Origin: Phytophthora colocasiae
Lineage: Eukaryota > Oomycota > Peronosporomycetes > Peronosporales > Peronosporaceae
Assembly: GCA_018806915.1 (NCBI GenBank)
Contig: JAGKQI010000064.1
Coordinates: 1,302,001 to 1,366,000, forward strand
Direction of reading: 5' to 3'
Length of the DNA stretch: 64,000 bases
Below the pieces are notes generated by a model that was not told where the DNA came from, did not search any database, and saw nothing but the letters and a program-made list of their open reading frames with translations. Both the position numbers and the translations under genes were made by a program. Shown piece by piece: positions 19,393 through 31,400 of this stretch; within the stretch, counting starts at the first letter, position 1; each line of letters begins with the position of its first letter.

Positions 19393-21560
19393 GTGTGTGA
19401 TGATGATGATTTACGTGTTCGCGTATCCAAGTTATGCCTACGCTAGACTCAGTTTAGCTAGTCGGTGGCAAAGCGTGGTGTCCGCATACGTCGAGTCTTT
19501 GGCTGGCAGTGCATCCGCGATGAGTGCCATTAGTGTGTTCCATTTCCGCCTGTTTTGGACCAGTTGCCGTAATTTCTCTAGGTCGTCCGCCGTCCGAAGC
19601 TGGTATCCGCTGCCACTGGCCTTGAGGTCGTTAGCGAGAAGACCGGGTAGCGTTGTCCTTGGTCTGCCACGCCATTTTCCGCTGATCGAGTCTGCGTAGT
19701 ACGCCTTCATCTGTGTATATGCCGGAATGTCCCTTGGTCGTCTGAGGATACGTCCGAGGAGCCCCCATCTTGCTCTCACGATGCGATGACGCAGTGGATG
19801 CTCCTCACACGCGTCGTAGAGTTCTGTGTTCAAGATATGTTGCGGGTAATTCACGTTGAGGACGGATTGGGTGATGAAAACTTTCGAGGCGCAGTACTGC
19901 TGGCGGATTGAGCGCCCATGTTCCGCAGTTGTAGAGAAGAATAGGCAGCACGTAGCAGGTGTACAGTCGGATCCTAGTCTTGTCAGCAGCTCGATTGGGC
20001 CAGATTCACACGGTCCAGAGGCGGCGAAGCGCAACGGCCGCTAGTGCTTTACGGCGCGAGACGTCGGCAGAGTCTCCTAGCAATGATCCGAGCTTTCGGA
20101 TGGACTGCCAGGAGTCTTCTTGAGCGCGGGCCCGGCGATCGACACGAATGTGTGGGGTGCAACGGGAAATCGTAGTGAGCTCTGTCTTGGACGCGTTCAT
20201 TTGTAAGCCCACCGCTTGAGTACCTCCGGTGCGTGTGTCATGACCAGTTGGACGAGGCTTGGATCTCTGCAGACGAAATCGGCATCATCCGCGTACACAA
20301 TCATCTGCTTCAGTAGATCCGAAGGCATTGCTGGGTGACTAGCTAAGTCTCTAAACGCTGCTTCTAAGTAGATGACAAATAAACCGGTGAGAGTGCGTCT
20401 TATGGGGTACCTGTGTTGCTGTCGAAGGCATGAAGCTGTTGTCCCCCGACCCGTAGCGACAGGGTCGTGTCGGAAACAGGAGCCTGATGAGTCGAATGAA
20501 ATCGTCTGGGAGGGACGTTTGCAGCACTTGGAGCAATTTTGCGCGGTTTTTGCGGAAGCCGCTCTGGTGCGCGGAGAGAAACTTGTCCACGGCAGGTGAA
20601 ATGCGCTGCGCTAGACGTGGCGCAAGTTCTCCTGTGGCGTTCTTGAGCAATTCGGCGGGTATGTTGTCCAGTCCTGATGCTAGGCCATTGTTGAGCTTGC
20701 GTAGTGCGATTTTGAATTCTTCCGGTGTCACCGGGTTGTCGAGAGCTTGAGCTGTGCGGTCGGGTGCAATTGGGTCCACAGACAGGCTGTGAAATTAGTC
20801 CTGAAAGTACTCATGAACAATGCGGTTAGTGTGCTTCCGGTTGAGGATCAACTTACCAGTTTCGTCGCGAAGGAGAAGCTGCTGGGGCGGAGTTCTGTAC
20901 ATATCACGTACCGCGGCATACATGCGGCGTGACTCGCTGGCGGCCTCGATTCGGGAAATCCTCTCGTCGAGGTCCGCGTCGGCGATGTCATGGCACCTGT
21001 TCCGGATCTGGTGGAAGATGTGTCGGCGGCATTGTTGTTGTAGATACGTAGGCGTAGACGGCGCTGTTGTTCGGAGAGTGTCTGCAGAGCCGGGTCGTCA
21101 TATTTTCTGGCGGGAGTCCTGTCAGGTGATTGTACTCCGATGGTTTGTACCGCGGCTTCGTGGGTAGTCTCGAGAATCTTGGTCCAGGCCTCCGATACTG
21201 GGGCGTCGTCACGCGAAGTAGCGTCCTCGAGGAGTGCTCTGAGGACAGCGACGTAGTTTTCTCTGGTATTTTCGTTATGGACGCCTGAATCACGAGTTTG
21301 TGTTTGGAGGGGATCAAATCTGGATACCTCTGACGTAGTCTGGATCGATCAAGTGTCATTGCGCGGCCCGGTGGAGAGCACGCAGGATATCTAAGCAGCG
21401 CCGGGCCTCCTAGAAGGAAGTCCGCTTTAACGATCTTGTGCAGTGAGAGCGCTGCCCCATGACTGGGCATCGAGGCAGAACCGGCGGCATTTCTGTGCAT
21501 AGGAGCTAGTCGATTTGGTTGTAGACGCAATAGTCATGCCTCCGTTGGCTCTATGTTGTC
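19393..21560 (-). pseudogene. Decayed non-LTR retrotransposon (LINE)
   Basis: Minus-strand pieces in order are an EN-RT linker (AWTKILETTHEAAVQT, LSEQQRRLRLRIYNN; 21250-21000), an RT start (TPEEFKIALRKLNNG, GLDNIPAELLKN; 20779-20600) joined to HQSGFRKNR, and an RT core with the catalytic MIVYADDADFVCRD (about 20320-20260). Then come NASKTELTTI (20212-20180) and a C-terminal region with NYPQHILNTELYDACEEHPL and ARWGLLGRILRRPRDIP (19890-19690). Frameshifts and an internal deletion of RT inactivate it. It ends in a (ATC)n-type tail, seen on the plus strand as repeated TGA/GAT at 19393-19410. The endonuclease was not found, so it is probably 5'-truncated. Confidence 0.7.
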
Positions 21561-23508
21561 TTGTGTTTCTGGAAATTTGTGTTGGTGGCAAAAAAACGGT
21601 AAGTATCACAAAATTCGGCAAGGATATGTAGCTGTGTGTGTTCCTACTTTTACCTTCGGTGCTACATGTACAACACCTCATACTGTAGGGGTCATCTATG
21701 ACATCAAGTATAGATACGGAATATCTCCACTCCTATTTAGGTCGCATTACTACAGTAAATAGGGTGAACGGTGTATTAATGCCACGTACCTCCCTGATCG
21801 GGGTCGGCACCTGTGGCTGTTAAAGCGAGTGTAGTCCTGAGTGGGGGTCTAGAGTTCGGGTAAGTAGAAAAAGTGTAAGCTCTTGAGTAAATGTGGTAAA
21901 CGTAGATTATTGTTCTTCTGCATTTGACTAGGGAATTCGTAACTAACTTAAAAAAAATGAAAAGCGCAGCATAGTACCACGCCCTTAAGGATGACACCTC
22001 ACCTTTCGCACTAACCACAGCATGCCACCCGTCCTTGCCGTTCCCGTCCCACCAGGGGCTCAGCTTCATTCATCTTCTGCTACCTCCCATCTTGGACCTC
22101 CACGTCGTCACTTCTAGCGCCATCAGCATTTCACTAGAGATACTGTACCACTGGAACGGTACCCGGACGGATCCACCCAGATGCCGAGGCCGCTTGGGTC
22201 CTTTCGACACGTCCTACACTGCTGGAATGACCCATTAGTCCTCCAAAACAGATATCGATCACTACCGCAGAAGATGCTTCTATGTCGAGGTCTCATGTGC
22301 GACATGGCCAGGTACTCAACGTTTGCCCAATAGCTAGCCAATATTGAAGCATGGACCTTGCTGAGTAATTGCGGTCTACTGTGTAATCAACCACCTCGCG
22401 GTTTGGCAGTCTTTCAGCAGGCAGCTCGGCTTATTGATGGGTCTCTATAGCTAATTGTTGAAAATCTCATCTCGCAAAGAATACTCATGCCTCGCTCCGT
22501 TTCAAGCAGCCGCTCCGCTTCCTCATCAGCCCGTTCTGCTTCCCGGACGTCTTCCTCGAGCCCCACGCCCAATGCTACTGCTTCGTCGGGCCTGAACCGT
22601 ACCCGACGAGGCACTTTGCACCTCTTAGAAGGCAATTGTTTAAATACCGTGCTTCTGCTTAGTTCACGACCCACACACGCAGAACCTCAAGTTCCTCGCG
22701 ATTTGTGGCGTATCCCACCAAAGCAAAGATTCCGCAAGCGTGAATGCTATCTTTCAAGCACAATAGGACGGATTTGGAGAGGCAGGCCCTAAATCTACAG
22801 CAGTGGACTAACCATAGAAATGATCAGATTCTAACCTCGAGGACTATCCATTCCCGGGTACGGGGAGAAAATATTAATTTCACCAATGAATCCGTGAATT
22901 GTACTGCAGACCTGTGAAATGTACACGCACAAGAGACAGTCTCTATACGGCAAAGACCACCGTGTGGTCCACATGTACATGTATCCAGTCAGTCGATGTG
23001 TGGCCCACATTCACAAATCTGTGCATCCGCACAAGCACACGCGGCGACATGGGGCGGCAGGATGCGTTTTGCCTCAGCATCCAGGACACAGGACAGCTAA
23101 TCATGCTGCAGTACCTGTAGCGTCTCGCTCAAGATGACATGCTGAAGGAGTGCCAAAGCTGCGCGCATGGAGACTGTCTTGTTTGATGTAACTTAACCCG
23201 AAAGGGCAGCCGGCAGGCTGCTGCTTTGTTCGTCTAGAGAGTACAACTCGCGTGATCAACACTGCACGTGCAGCTCCGGAGGAACGTGGGAGCCTCGACA
23301 CCAACAAAGATGGTCCTGAGATATTGCGTTGGAAGAGTTAATGGAAGCGAAGCCTAACTAATGACATTTCGGTATTTACGCTGTCGAACAAGAGTCACAT
23401 GTTGCTGGGCAGAGCGGTATACCGGTGGCTCTTTACGAACTAGAACTGTAAGCTCATGAGGATACGTACGTGTTGTTCATTGATACTGACGTTTACTTAT
23501 TGCTGTGT
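21561..23508. other. Unassigned stretch between LINE and MULE 3
   Basis: No convincing coding region. A Ser/Arg-rich ORF of about 100 codons at 22487-22792 (plus) is low-complexity and matches nothing known. A short poly-A run lies near 21950. Confidence 0.4.
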
Positions 23509-23549
23509 TTATAGGTAGATCTGTCTGAACGACCGGCGGTCCAGACATC

Positions 23550-25331
23550 TTACTCCCGCAGCAATGCATGACCAGCAAGAGGTAGCCGACCTGTGGTCTG
23601 GGGAGCGGGTCCAACGGTGCTTCTCTTTCGCTTGATCGTACGCCGATTCACTAAGACTTCGTCGCCATTGCTGTTGATGCGATCGCGAACTTGCATGGCG
23701 AAAAGGCGGTGAACGCAGATCGCGTATTTGAAATGGTAAGCACATGGACATGTTTGCGTTGACATGTTAACCGGCCAGCCTGTTTCGGGCTGGTTCTTAT
23801 GCTCCATACGCGCAGTGTTGACTCCGACTTGAGCCGAGACTTGTAGAGTTTCCTGCATGCAGTTCGTCGCCGTATTGTATTGTCGTGGAGGAGGTGTGTA
23901 CAGGACATGTACTGTGTCGGGACCCAGAAGAAGGTAGCTAATACTCAATCGAGGCGCAACATATTCTTGCAGCAGGAACTGGCAGCGAAGAGACTTAGTA
24001 CGAGCCAGCAACTCCTTCGAGGCTATTGGAAATAGTGCGAACGAGTGAATATCAATTGACCTCTGCCGGCAGCATGACGCAAGTTGCTGGAGAAGCTCGC
24101 CCATTTTCAGCAGTCGATGCGAGGTGAAGTCGCGCTTCAGAGCCCAGTTGAATTGCTTAACCGGGTTGTTCGTGGTGGCGTATCCAGGAGGTGTTAAGTA
24201 GCACTGCCAGTTCGAAAACGACTGTTCAACCAGACTCTTGTGAAGTACGGAAGAAAAGGATGGAGCAGAGGCTCACCTTGCCAACGTTGCTCAGCTGCAT
24301 CACGCGTTGCAACCATTTCAGTACGGCATGCGCTATAGTGCATATCGTAGATGTCTCGAAGCACAGCATCTCCAATCTCTTTCGGCAAACTTTTCGTACG
24401 CTCCACTACTTTTGCTATCAGATGATAGTAGCACATTAAATGCGTGTACGTACAGTCACCTCCGAATACCGTTGCCAGCGCGTTATACTGCGCCCCATCC
24501 GCGTCCCCCATGACGAACGCGACACGAAGCGGTTGCCCCAATATTTGGTGATAAATCCAACGCAGAGCTGCCAGCGCCTTAGCGTAATGAGATTCCTTCT
24601 GCTGTGAAGTGACGAACAGCGCTAGTAAGTGGAACTTTCGCGCAGCGTCGGTAATACCGACAACCAGAACGGGATAACCGACCTGGTTTGTCTTGTATGT
24701 TGCATCTACATGAAACACAAATGTGCTTGGATCACGAGCCGCCGTACGAAGCAGCGCCTTAGTGGTTACACCAACGAGGAATGGTTTAGCGTCCGAACCA
24801 TTACCCACCACCAAATTGCCCTTCTCGTCGATATCCCAGCCAAAGCTGAAAGGCTGGCGCTCGTCTTCGGATCCGGTAAAAGCGATTTCTCGAACAGCAC
24901 TCACTATTGAGGCAGTCGTGTCACTACCGCCCAGTGCGGCGCTAGTAGCACACGACATTCTGTACTTGCGACAGCGCAGGAAACTCGTTTGGTTGCAGCG
25001 AAAAGTGCACCAGCATTGCCGTGCGGATGCGCGCGGGTTTCATGCCTGCACGAGCCATCTGCTTGGCGAAATCCTTCTGCGCGATGGTGAGGGTGGGGAA
25101 ATGTTGAGGCTTGACACTTGTCACGTGCTCACCACGCTCAAACAGCGAAACTACCTTTCGTTCCTGGCAGACAAGCATCTTGCCCCTCCATGGACAAGTC
25201 ACGTACGGGGCATTTCTTTTGCACTGCTTGCAACTGCACGTCAGCAACTTGTAGCGCATTAAATGCGGGGTAGGTAGAGCACAGAGTGTGCAGAAGAGAG
25301 CTTGACTTTTTGAAATCCTAAACGCCTTCAT
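23550..25331 (-). pseudogene. SWIM-type MULE transposase, frameshifted (MULE 3)
   Basis: Minus-strand segments cover nearly the whole transposase. There is a Cys-rich N-terminus (25331-24942, CSCKQCKRNAPYVTCPW) and a DDE core (24958-24194) with the first Asp in FVFHVDATYKTNQ and the second in VMGDADGAQYNA, then LMCYYHLIAKVVERTK. The signature PPGYATTNNPVKQFNWALKR follows at about 24190-24130. The C-terminus (24104-23550) has a complete SWIM finger, TCPCAYHFKYAICVH (CxC...CxH). At least two frame changes and a stop separate these parts, so this copy is dead or needs a corrected assembly. TIRs were not identified. Confidence 0.75.
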
Positions 25332-25826
25332 GCACTGGATCAGAACTAGCGTGTCGCTAGCTCGTTACACATGGGGCGCCAGGCGATGGTTTCCGGCATC
25401 GTTGTCGGCAGTGAGGAGGGAGGGAAGTTGGGGTGGTGAGGGTGTCTACTTGGAGCATATCTTTGGCTGGTAGCTAGTGTGAGGTGACCAATTTTATTGG
25501 CTAAAATGAAACTCAGAACAAGTTTTGATTTGATAAAATTATTTGCGCTCATTGTCTTCCTGAATTTTGTTGTGTGGTCCACAGTGGGAATGTGGTTGTG
25601 CCGTTCATGCGTTGTTGTACAATTCACACGTAAAATGTGTTCTGTCGGGTACGGGACAGTACTAGCGAAAATAGACGGGGTGCAAAGTTCGGTCCGTATT
25701 TCAAGCGACCAGATGATCGGCTACAAATTGTAGTTAAACTTTATGACTTCATTGCAAGCATCCAACGTACAGTATTCATTGAATACTATTCAATAACGTG
25801 CATTTCCAAATGACAACCCACCAGCC

Positions 25827-27398
25827 TTAGTTACCAGCAGCCGCACGACGCTTCTTTTGACGGATAGCACGGAACTCATCCTGGATCTCATCGTTCGTCT
25901 TGCCCGACGTCTCCGGTAGCAGCAAGAACACGAACACGAACGAGATAGCCAGCAGCACCACGAACGGAACGTACGCCAAGTCGTCTAGAGCGCTTGAAAT
26001 ATACGGGTAGCCAACACCCACGATCAGGTTAGCCGTCCAAGCAACCATCACACCGATCGACGTCACCGTAGCTCGAGCATAGTCAGGGAAGATATCGGCG
26101 ATAACCACGTACATCAGTGGACCAAGACTCACACCGAACGAACCGACGTACGTCGCAATGAAGAGAATTGACAGAGCTGACCAACTGAACGACAGCGACA
26201 GCGTCACACCAATGGCACTGACGAACATACCAGCGAGACCCCAGAGCAGCATGTTGCGGTTACCAAAACGAGCGGCAAAGAATCCCGACACCAGAGTCGG
26301 CAGCATGTTCACGATGTCAATGATGATGGTGCTCACATGAGCATTGCTCAAACCAGCCTGGCTGAACAGATCAGACGAGTAGTAAAACACCGTGTTGATG
26401 CCCGTGATCTTCTGCATGCATGCAACACCAATAGCAATGATGAACTGACGGCGAAGAGCGGGAGCAATCAGCTCTGAAAATGGCACTCCCTTGCCGCTGC
26501 GAACAACCTCGTTGCCATTTTCACTGAATGTACTCGACTGCATCTCCATGTCATGTTTGCGTTTTGACTCGATCCACTCTAGAGCCACAGGAACATTGTC
26601 GGCGCCAAACAGACGAGCGAGCACGGCCTCAGCCTCAGGGCGACGGCCCTTCAACAGTAGCCACACCGGTGACTCCACCATTAGGAACGGAGACATACTC
26701 AAGAAGATGGCAGCAAGGACGATCGGAAACCCAGCAATGTAACGCCAACCGTTCTCGAAATCCATGTAGAAATGCGTTGTTGCAACCAACAAAATGCCAA
26801 CCGTGATGCCACTGTGGAGAACAGCGCCGAGCAGCGAGCGCTTGTGGGGCGGCGAGATCTCGTTGATGTAGCCACCGACATTGCCAGTCGTAGCTCCTGA
26901 GGCAATACCAGCAAGAAGACGACCCACAGCGAAGATCCACAGGTTTGACACCGAAGCCATAATGACAGCACCCGCGACAATAAAGCCGCAGTTGTAGATC
27001 AGGACCTGCTTGCGGCCAAAACGGTCAGCAAATTTGCCGACGAAAAAGGCTCCGATCATGCCGCCGAAAATCCACGCGTTCACGACGATAGTCCACTGGA
27101 ACTTGGTGTGTCCCGGAAACATGATGCACGTGCCCTCTACGACAGGACGGGCATTGCAATCGTCCACGTTGTTGAATTTGCGCAGGTTGAGCTGTGACGT
27201 TGACCAACCAAATTGCAGTGGTAGAACGAAAGCAAGCATGGCGCTCGTGTACAGGATATAGGTGGGTTGGACGTGCTTGCGAGTCTCGATAGCTTCCTGG
27301 TCGGCAAGTGCAAGCTCGGCATCAGGTGTCGTGACTGCCACGTAGGCGGAGTCTTCGGCGAGTGGCGAGGCGGTAGGGTGCTTCGTTTTGAGCGCCAT
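25827..27398 (-). CDS. MFS sugar transporter, copy 1
   Basis: A protein of 523 residues with 12 predicted membrane helices, of the sugar porter family (SLC2/GLUT-like). Visible motifs are GKFADRFGRK in the loop after helix 2, VGRLLAG, VESPVWLL, MQKITGINTVFYYS in helix 7, PLMYVVIADIFPDYARA and the C-terminal PETSGK. It should carry hexose or a related sugar or polyol across the plasma membrane; the substrate cannot be read from sequence. The start at 27398 (MALKTKHP) is chosen because it aligns with the start of copy 2; the frame stays open to an ATG at 27533. It is intronless. Copy 2 lies at 33625-35190 and is nearly identical from residue 40 onward. Confidence 0.9.
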   Translation of the reverse strand: MALKTKHPTASPLAEDSAYVAVTTPDAELALADQEAIETRKHVQPTYILYTSAMLAFVLPLQFGWSTSQLNLRKFNNVDDCNARPVVEGTCIMFPGHTKFQWTIVVNAWIFGGMIGAFFVGKFADRFGRKQVLIYNCGFIVAGAVIMASVSNLWIFAVGRLLAGIASGATTGNVGGYINEISPPHKRSLLGAVLHSGITVGILLVATTHFYMDFENGWRYIAGFPIVLAAIFLSMSPFLMVESPVWLLLKGRRPEAEAVLARLFGADNVPVALEWIESKRKHDMEMQSSTFSENGNEVVRSGKGVPFSELIAPALRRQFIIAIGVACMQKITGINTVFYYSSDLFSQAGLSNAHVSTIIIDIVNMLPTLVSGFFAARFGNRNMLLWGLAGMFVSAIGVTLSLSFSWSALSILFIATYVGSFGVSLGPLMYVVIADIFPDYARATVTSIGVMVAWTANLIVGVGYPYISSALDDLAYVPFVVLLAISFVFVFLLLPETSGKTNDEIQDEFRAIRQKKRRAAAGN

Positions 27399-27449
27399 AG
27401 CGTTCGAGGTACGACTTCGTGTGGACGGTTGGAGTGCTCTTGAGAAGGC

Positions 27450-27470
27450 CAATTGGAGGATGGAATGGAG
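27450..27470 (-). promoter_or_regulatory. Likely core promoter of sugar transporter copy 1
   Basis: The minus strand reads CCATTCC, then CCAATTGGCC a few bases on. This resembles the oomycete initiator (YCAYTYY) followed by the flanking FPR motif (CAATTT). It is about 50 bp upstream of the chosen ATG, and copy 2 has a similar site. Confidence 0.45.
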
Positions 27471-27703
27471 ACTGCTGCGCCAATATCCCAGGGTGCTTGG
27501 TCCGATTGCGTTGGAGCGACACCGACCTTGCATGGATGTGCATTCAACAAGCGAGATAGGACATTCTCTCCTCCATTATCGTCGATGAGCGGGTCTGCAG
27601 CAGTGATATGCACGAGGGCTAGCCTCGGCGCCCATCGATTGGCGTGTATACCGTCGGTGCGGCATGTACACGCGCTGAGACGTGACATCGCGGCACGCAC
27701 CAA

Positions 27704-27744
27704 GTTCACGAAGGTAGACTGGCCGCCAGTCTACCTTCGTGAAC
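27704..27744. repeat. 41-bp near-perfect palindrome
   Basis: Two 20-bp arms (27704-27723 and 27725-27744) are exact reverse complements around a single base. A second short palindrome, CGCCAGT-C-ACTGGCG, follows at 27744-27758. It lies about 300 bp upstream of sugar transporter copy 1. It may be a fold-back DNA structure, a regulatory dyad or a repair footprint. Confidence 0.9.
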
Positions 27745-28121
27745 GCCAGTCACTGGCGTGGTGTGCTTCACATCGAGCAGGATAACGAAATTCGTAGCTC
27801 CGAGTTTGAGTACTCAAGACAAGGCTGAACTTCGAGTCTACATACATACAATGCATGTAGTGTATGACTATTTTGCAAATTTCTCGAATGCAGGCATCAC
27901 AACAAATGTACATGTTATTAAGCGAATGCTGTATTATAGCGATGGAACAGTAGCTCCATACGCTACTAGCGAAAGTAGGCGGGGTGTCTACAATACTACA
28001 TCATGTAATAGTCTACATGTAGATCCAAGCAGACATGTATTTTCTATTCGCGTGTTCGTCCACCATCCTGAACAATCGTTGCATGAAGTTGCCGGTAAAG
28101 CCACAGAAATCGACGTACAGT

Positions 28122-28345
28122 TGTGGACAGTCAAATCGGACTTCCGCGATCGGCAGTGGACAATGCAACCTTCGAGAGGATCGAAGGTCAGATCGGCAGA
28201 CCAAGGGCGTGCTGACTGGAGAGGACGAACTCGACAGGAACGGTTGGTTAGGAGGGGGACAACAGGATAACGAGTTACAGACAGCGTTTCTAATCAACAG
28301 AATTCAATTTACCATTTAGCTAGCACAACTACCTGGTTGACCACA
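28122..28345 (+). repeat. 5' LTR of element C
   Basis: 224 bp, identical by eye to 33016-33239. It begins TGTGGACAGT and ends GACCACA. Confidence 0.93.
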
Positions 28346-28451
28346 AAGTATACTTTCTGGAACTCACCAGAAGAAGTGCAAACGCCGCGGCAATAAGGGG
28401 CCGACCCTATCAAGTCAAGTCGACCCACTACACGCTTGTCATCAAGTCAAG

Positions 28452-31400
28452 ATGGCCAGCACTGCCCGTGACCAAGACGGAGATGTGGAAATGACGGTTC
28501 CACAGCCAGTGTTTGAGTTCGTTCGAGCGCCACGTCTCAACGCGTGGGACCAAGCTTCACTGATCTCTTGGGTCCGGCAGCGAAAGCAATATGAAGAGAA
28601 GATCCGTGCGCGATGTGCTGTCACCGGCGAGATTTACGAAAATGTCATCATGTCTATCCGAAGCTCGATCGAGCCCCGCATTCTGGAACACCTCGCACGA
28701 TTCGTGCTGCGCAGAAACTCCGCGGATGTGACCGATGAAGACCTCGGCCATGCCATTACCCGACGCTGTTCATCACTGAGAAACGACCACATCCCAGACA
28801 TCCATGCACTTTTCAAGAGCAAACTAGTGATGGATCTTCGCGAGGATGACACCGAGGCCCGGATCATGAACTACTTCGTCCTTTTCGAGCAAATTGTCGA
28901 GGAGCAAGGACTTGAGAGTGTTCTCGGCGCTACCGACGAAGCCGCACCGGGTGTGGGAGAACGGATGAAGCTTCGGTGCAAGATTTTGATGGACAACATA
29001 GCACCTGAAATGTTGAGGGTCGAGATCGAGCGACTGGCAATTGCAAAGCCATTGCTAAAGAAGAGTGATCTGTTTCTATACGAGACTTTGGTGAAGCGCG
29101 CTAGTGAGCAACAACACTACCACCAGTTAACAATGGAGTTACAGCGTACTGACAAAGGACGGCAACCATCTAAAGATGCTAAATCCAGCAAGAAAAACGG
29201 CCACGACACGAAGCCAGCAACGAAGACGGACAACGCAAAGAAGATAAATCCCGCCCCGCAGAATGGACTGAAACCCCGGCAGCCGCCACGAGACGGGTGC
29301 CTTGTGTGCAAAGGCACACACTGGCTAATCGATTGCCCAACCGCTACAGAGGACGAAAAGGCTGCAGCGCTTCAGAAGATGCAGGAGCGTAAGAACGACC
29401 GTACCAGAGCCAAGATGGCTAAGACGTTAGTGCACAGCGGGGACAAATCGGCCGTTCTGAATGGCGTACTCGAGGTTCCGTTCAGGGCAGACACTGGTGC
29501 AGACCGCAACGTGATTTCACGCTCTATTGTGAGTGAGCTGCAAGACCTGCGTTGTGGCGTTGAAGTGTTGACACTGGAGCAGCCGATGCGCGTCGAGATG
29601 GCGGACGGACGCATTTTGGAGTGTCAAGAAGAGTGTGAAGTTGATGTACAGCTTATCACTGCCGCTGGTCCCTTACACCTGAGTAAGGTGTCATGCCTCG
29701 TGATCGAAGGTGATGCGGACGAGTTTCTGCTGGGTGATCAGACTCTCAAGTCTCTGGGAATTAATGTGGACCAACTGCTTGAGCAGCTCGCAAGCCGATC
29801 GGGCCTAGATGAGGCGTCTGACGACATTCCTGACGAGGACATCGTGGGGATTTCACGAACGGATGAAGTGATGGAGCGTCTCGATATCATGTTGGGTGAA
29901 GCTCAGCAAGCGGGTTTTCCGGAGGCGTTTATGGAGGACCTGCGCACGGTGGTTCGTGAACATGCTGATCTGTGGCGGACTAAGTTAGGCTCAGATCCAC
30001 CTGCTAAGTTGGAACCACTGCGTGTTGTTCTCATGGATGACTCCCTACCTCACCGCACTAAACCTCGCCAATACTCCGAAGTCAAGACAAAGTTTCTCAG
30101 GGATTATGGAGCTCAACTAGAAGAATTCGGTCTCGTGGAGCGCAACACGCAGAGTCGGTGGGCATGTGCTGCCATTCCAGTTCGGAAGAAGGGCGCGGCG
30201 GAAGAATTTCGTGCGGCTACCGACTATCGCCCGGTGAACAAGCGTACCATTCCGATCGCCGGCGCGATGCCTAACTTACTGGTGGTGATAGCGAAGGTTA
30301 AGGGTGCTGTTTTCTTCGCCACGTTCGACCTTTTCAAAGGGTTTTGGCAGCTCTTACTACATCCCGATTGCAGAGAATTCTTCAGCTTTATCACGAGTGA
30401 TACGGTCTACACACCAAACCGGGTGCCTCAGGGTGCCACCGATTCTCCGATCCATTTCCAAAACCAGATGCAGTTGGTTTTTGCGGATATGCTCTACAAG
30501 AATGTCTTGATTTGGGTGGATGACATCGTGATTTTTGCGAAGACTGCAGCGGAGTTTGTGGAGGTTCTTCGAAAGTTTTTCACTCGGCTTCGTGAGTACG
30601 GTCTTAAGTTGAACGCGATCAAGAGCTGTCTCTACGCGACGGAAGTACTCTGGTGCGGGCGATGCATTGATGGCTCTGGTGTCCGCCATGATCCAGACCG
30701 CGTCTCCACTCTCCGGTCGCTGCCACTCCCGTCGACCGCTGCTGACCTCCAAAAACTGCTGTGCGCAGCAAATTGGCTTCATGAGTCCATTGTGGACTAT
30801 GCCAGTTTTGCTGCTCCGTTGCACGACAAACTTGAATTGGCATTTGCTGGTCGCAGTCGCAAACAGCGTTTTGCTGAGAGTCTAACGCTGGATTGGACGT
30901 CCGTGGAGCAGGATCACTTTCGTGCATTTCTGGACTGTTTGGCTCGGTCTACCAAGCTGAGTTTCCCGGATGAGTCCGCAACCGTGTGTTTGTGTACCGA
31001 TGCTTCGGACCAAGGCTGGTCGTTGGTTATTACACAAGTGGAGACCTGGGATGAATCGAAGTCGTTAACGGAGCAGGCCCACGAGTTGCTTCTATGCAAG
31101 GGCAGTCGTTTTAAGGGCCCGCAGCTGCACTGGAGTATTGCAGAGAAAGAAGGCTACCCCATCATTAAAGCTGCGAAGGACTTGGAGTATCTCCTTCATC
31201 GTACCCAGGGTTTCAAGCTGTTCTGTGACCATGCCAATTTGATCCAGATTTTCTGTCCAGCGACTGAGATCCGCAAGCATGTACGTGGAAAGCTCCAGCG
31301 TTGGGCATTGATGTTGTGTGACTACCGCTATACGATCGAGCATGTCAAGGGCACCGACAATATTTGGGCTGATTTAGTTTCGCGGTGGCTCGAACCGAGT

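Noticed and set aside
22487..22792. Ser-rich 101-codon ORF
   Set aside because: Low-complexity Ser/Arg sequence with no promoter, intron or family match; not supportable as a gene.
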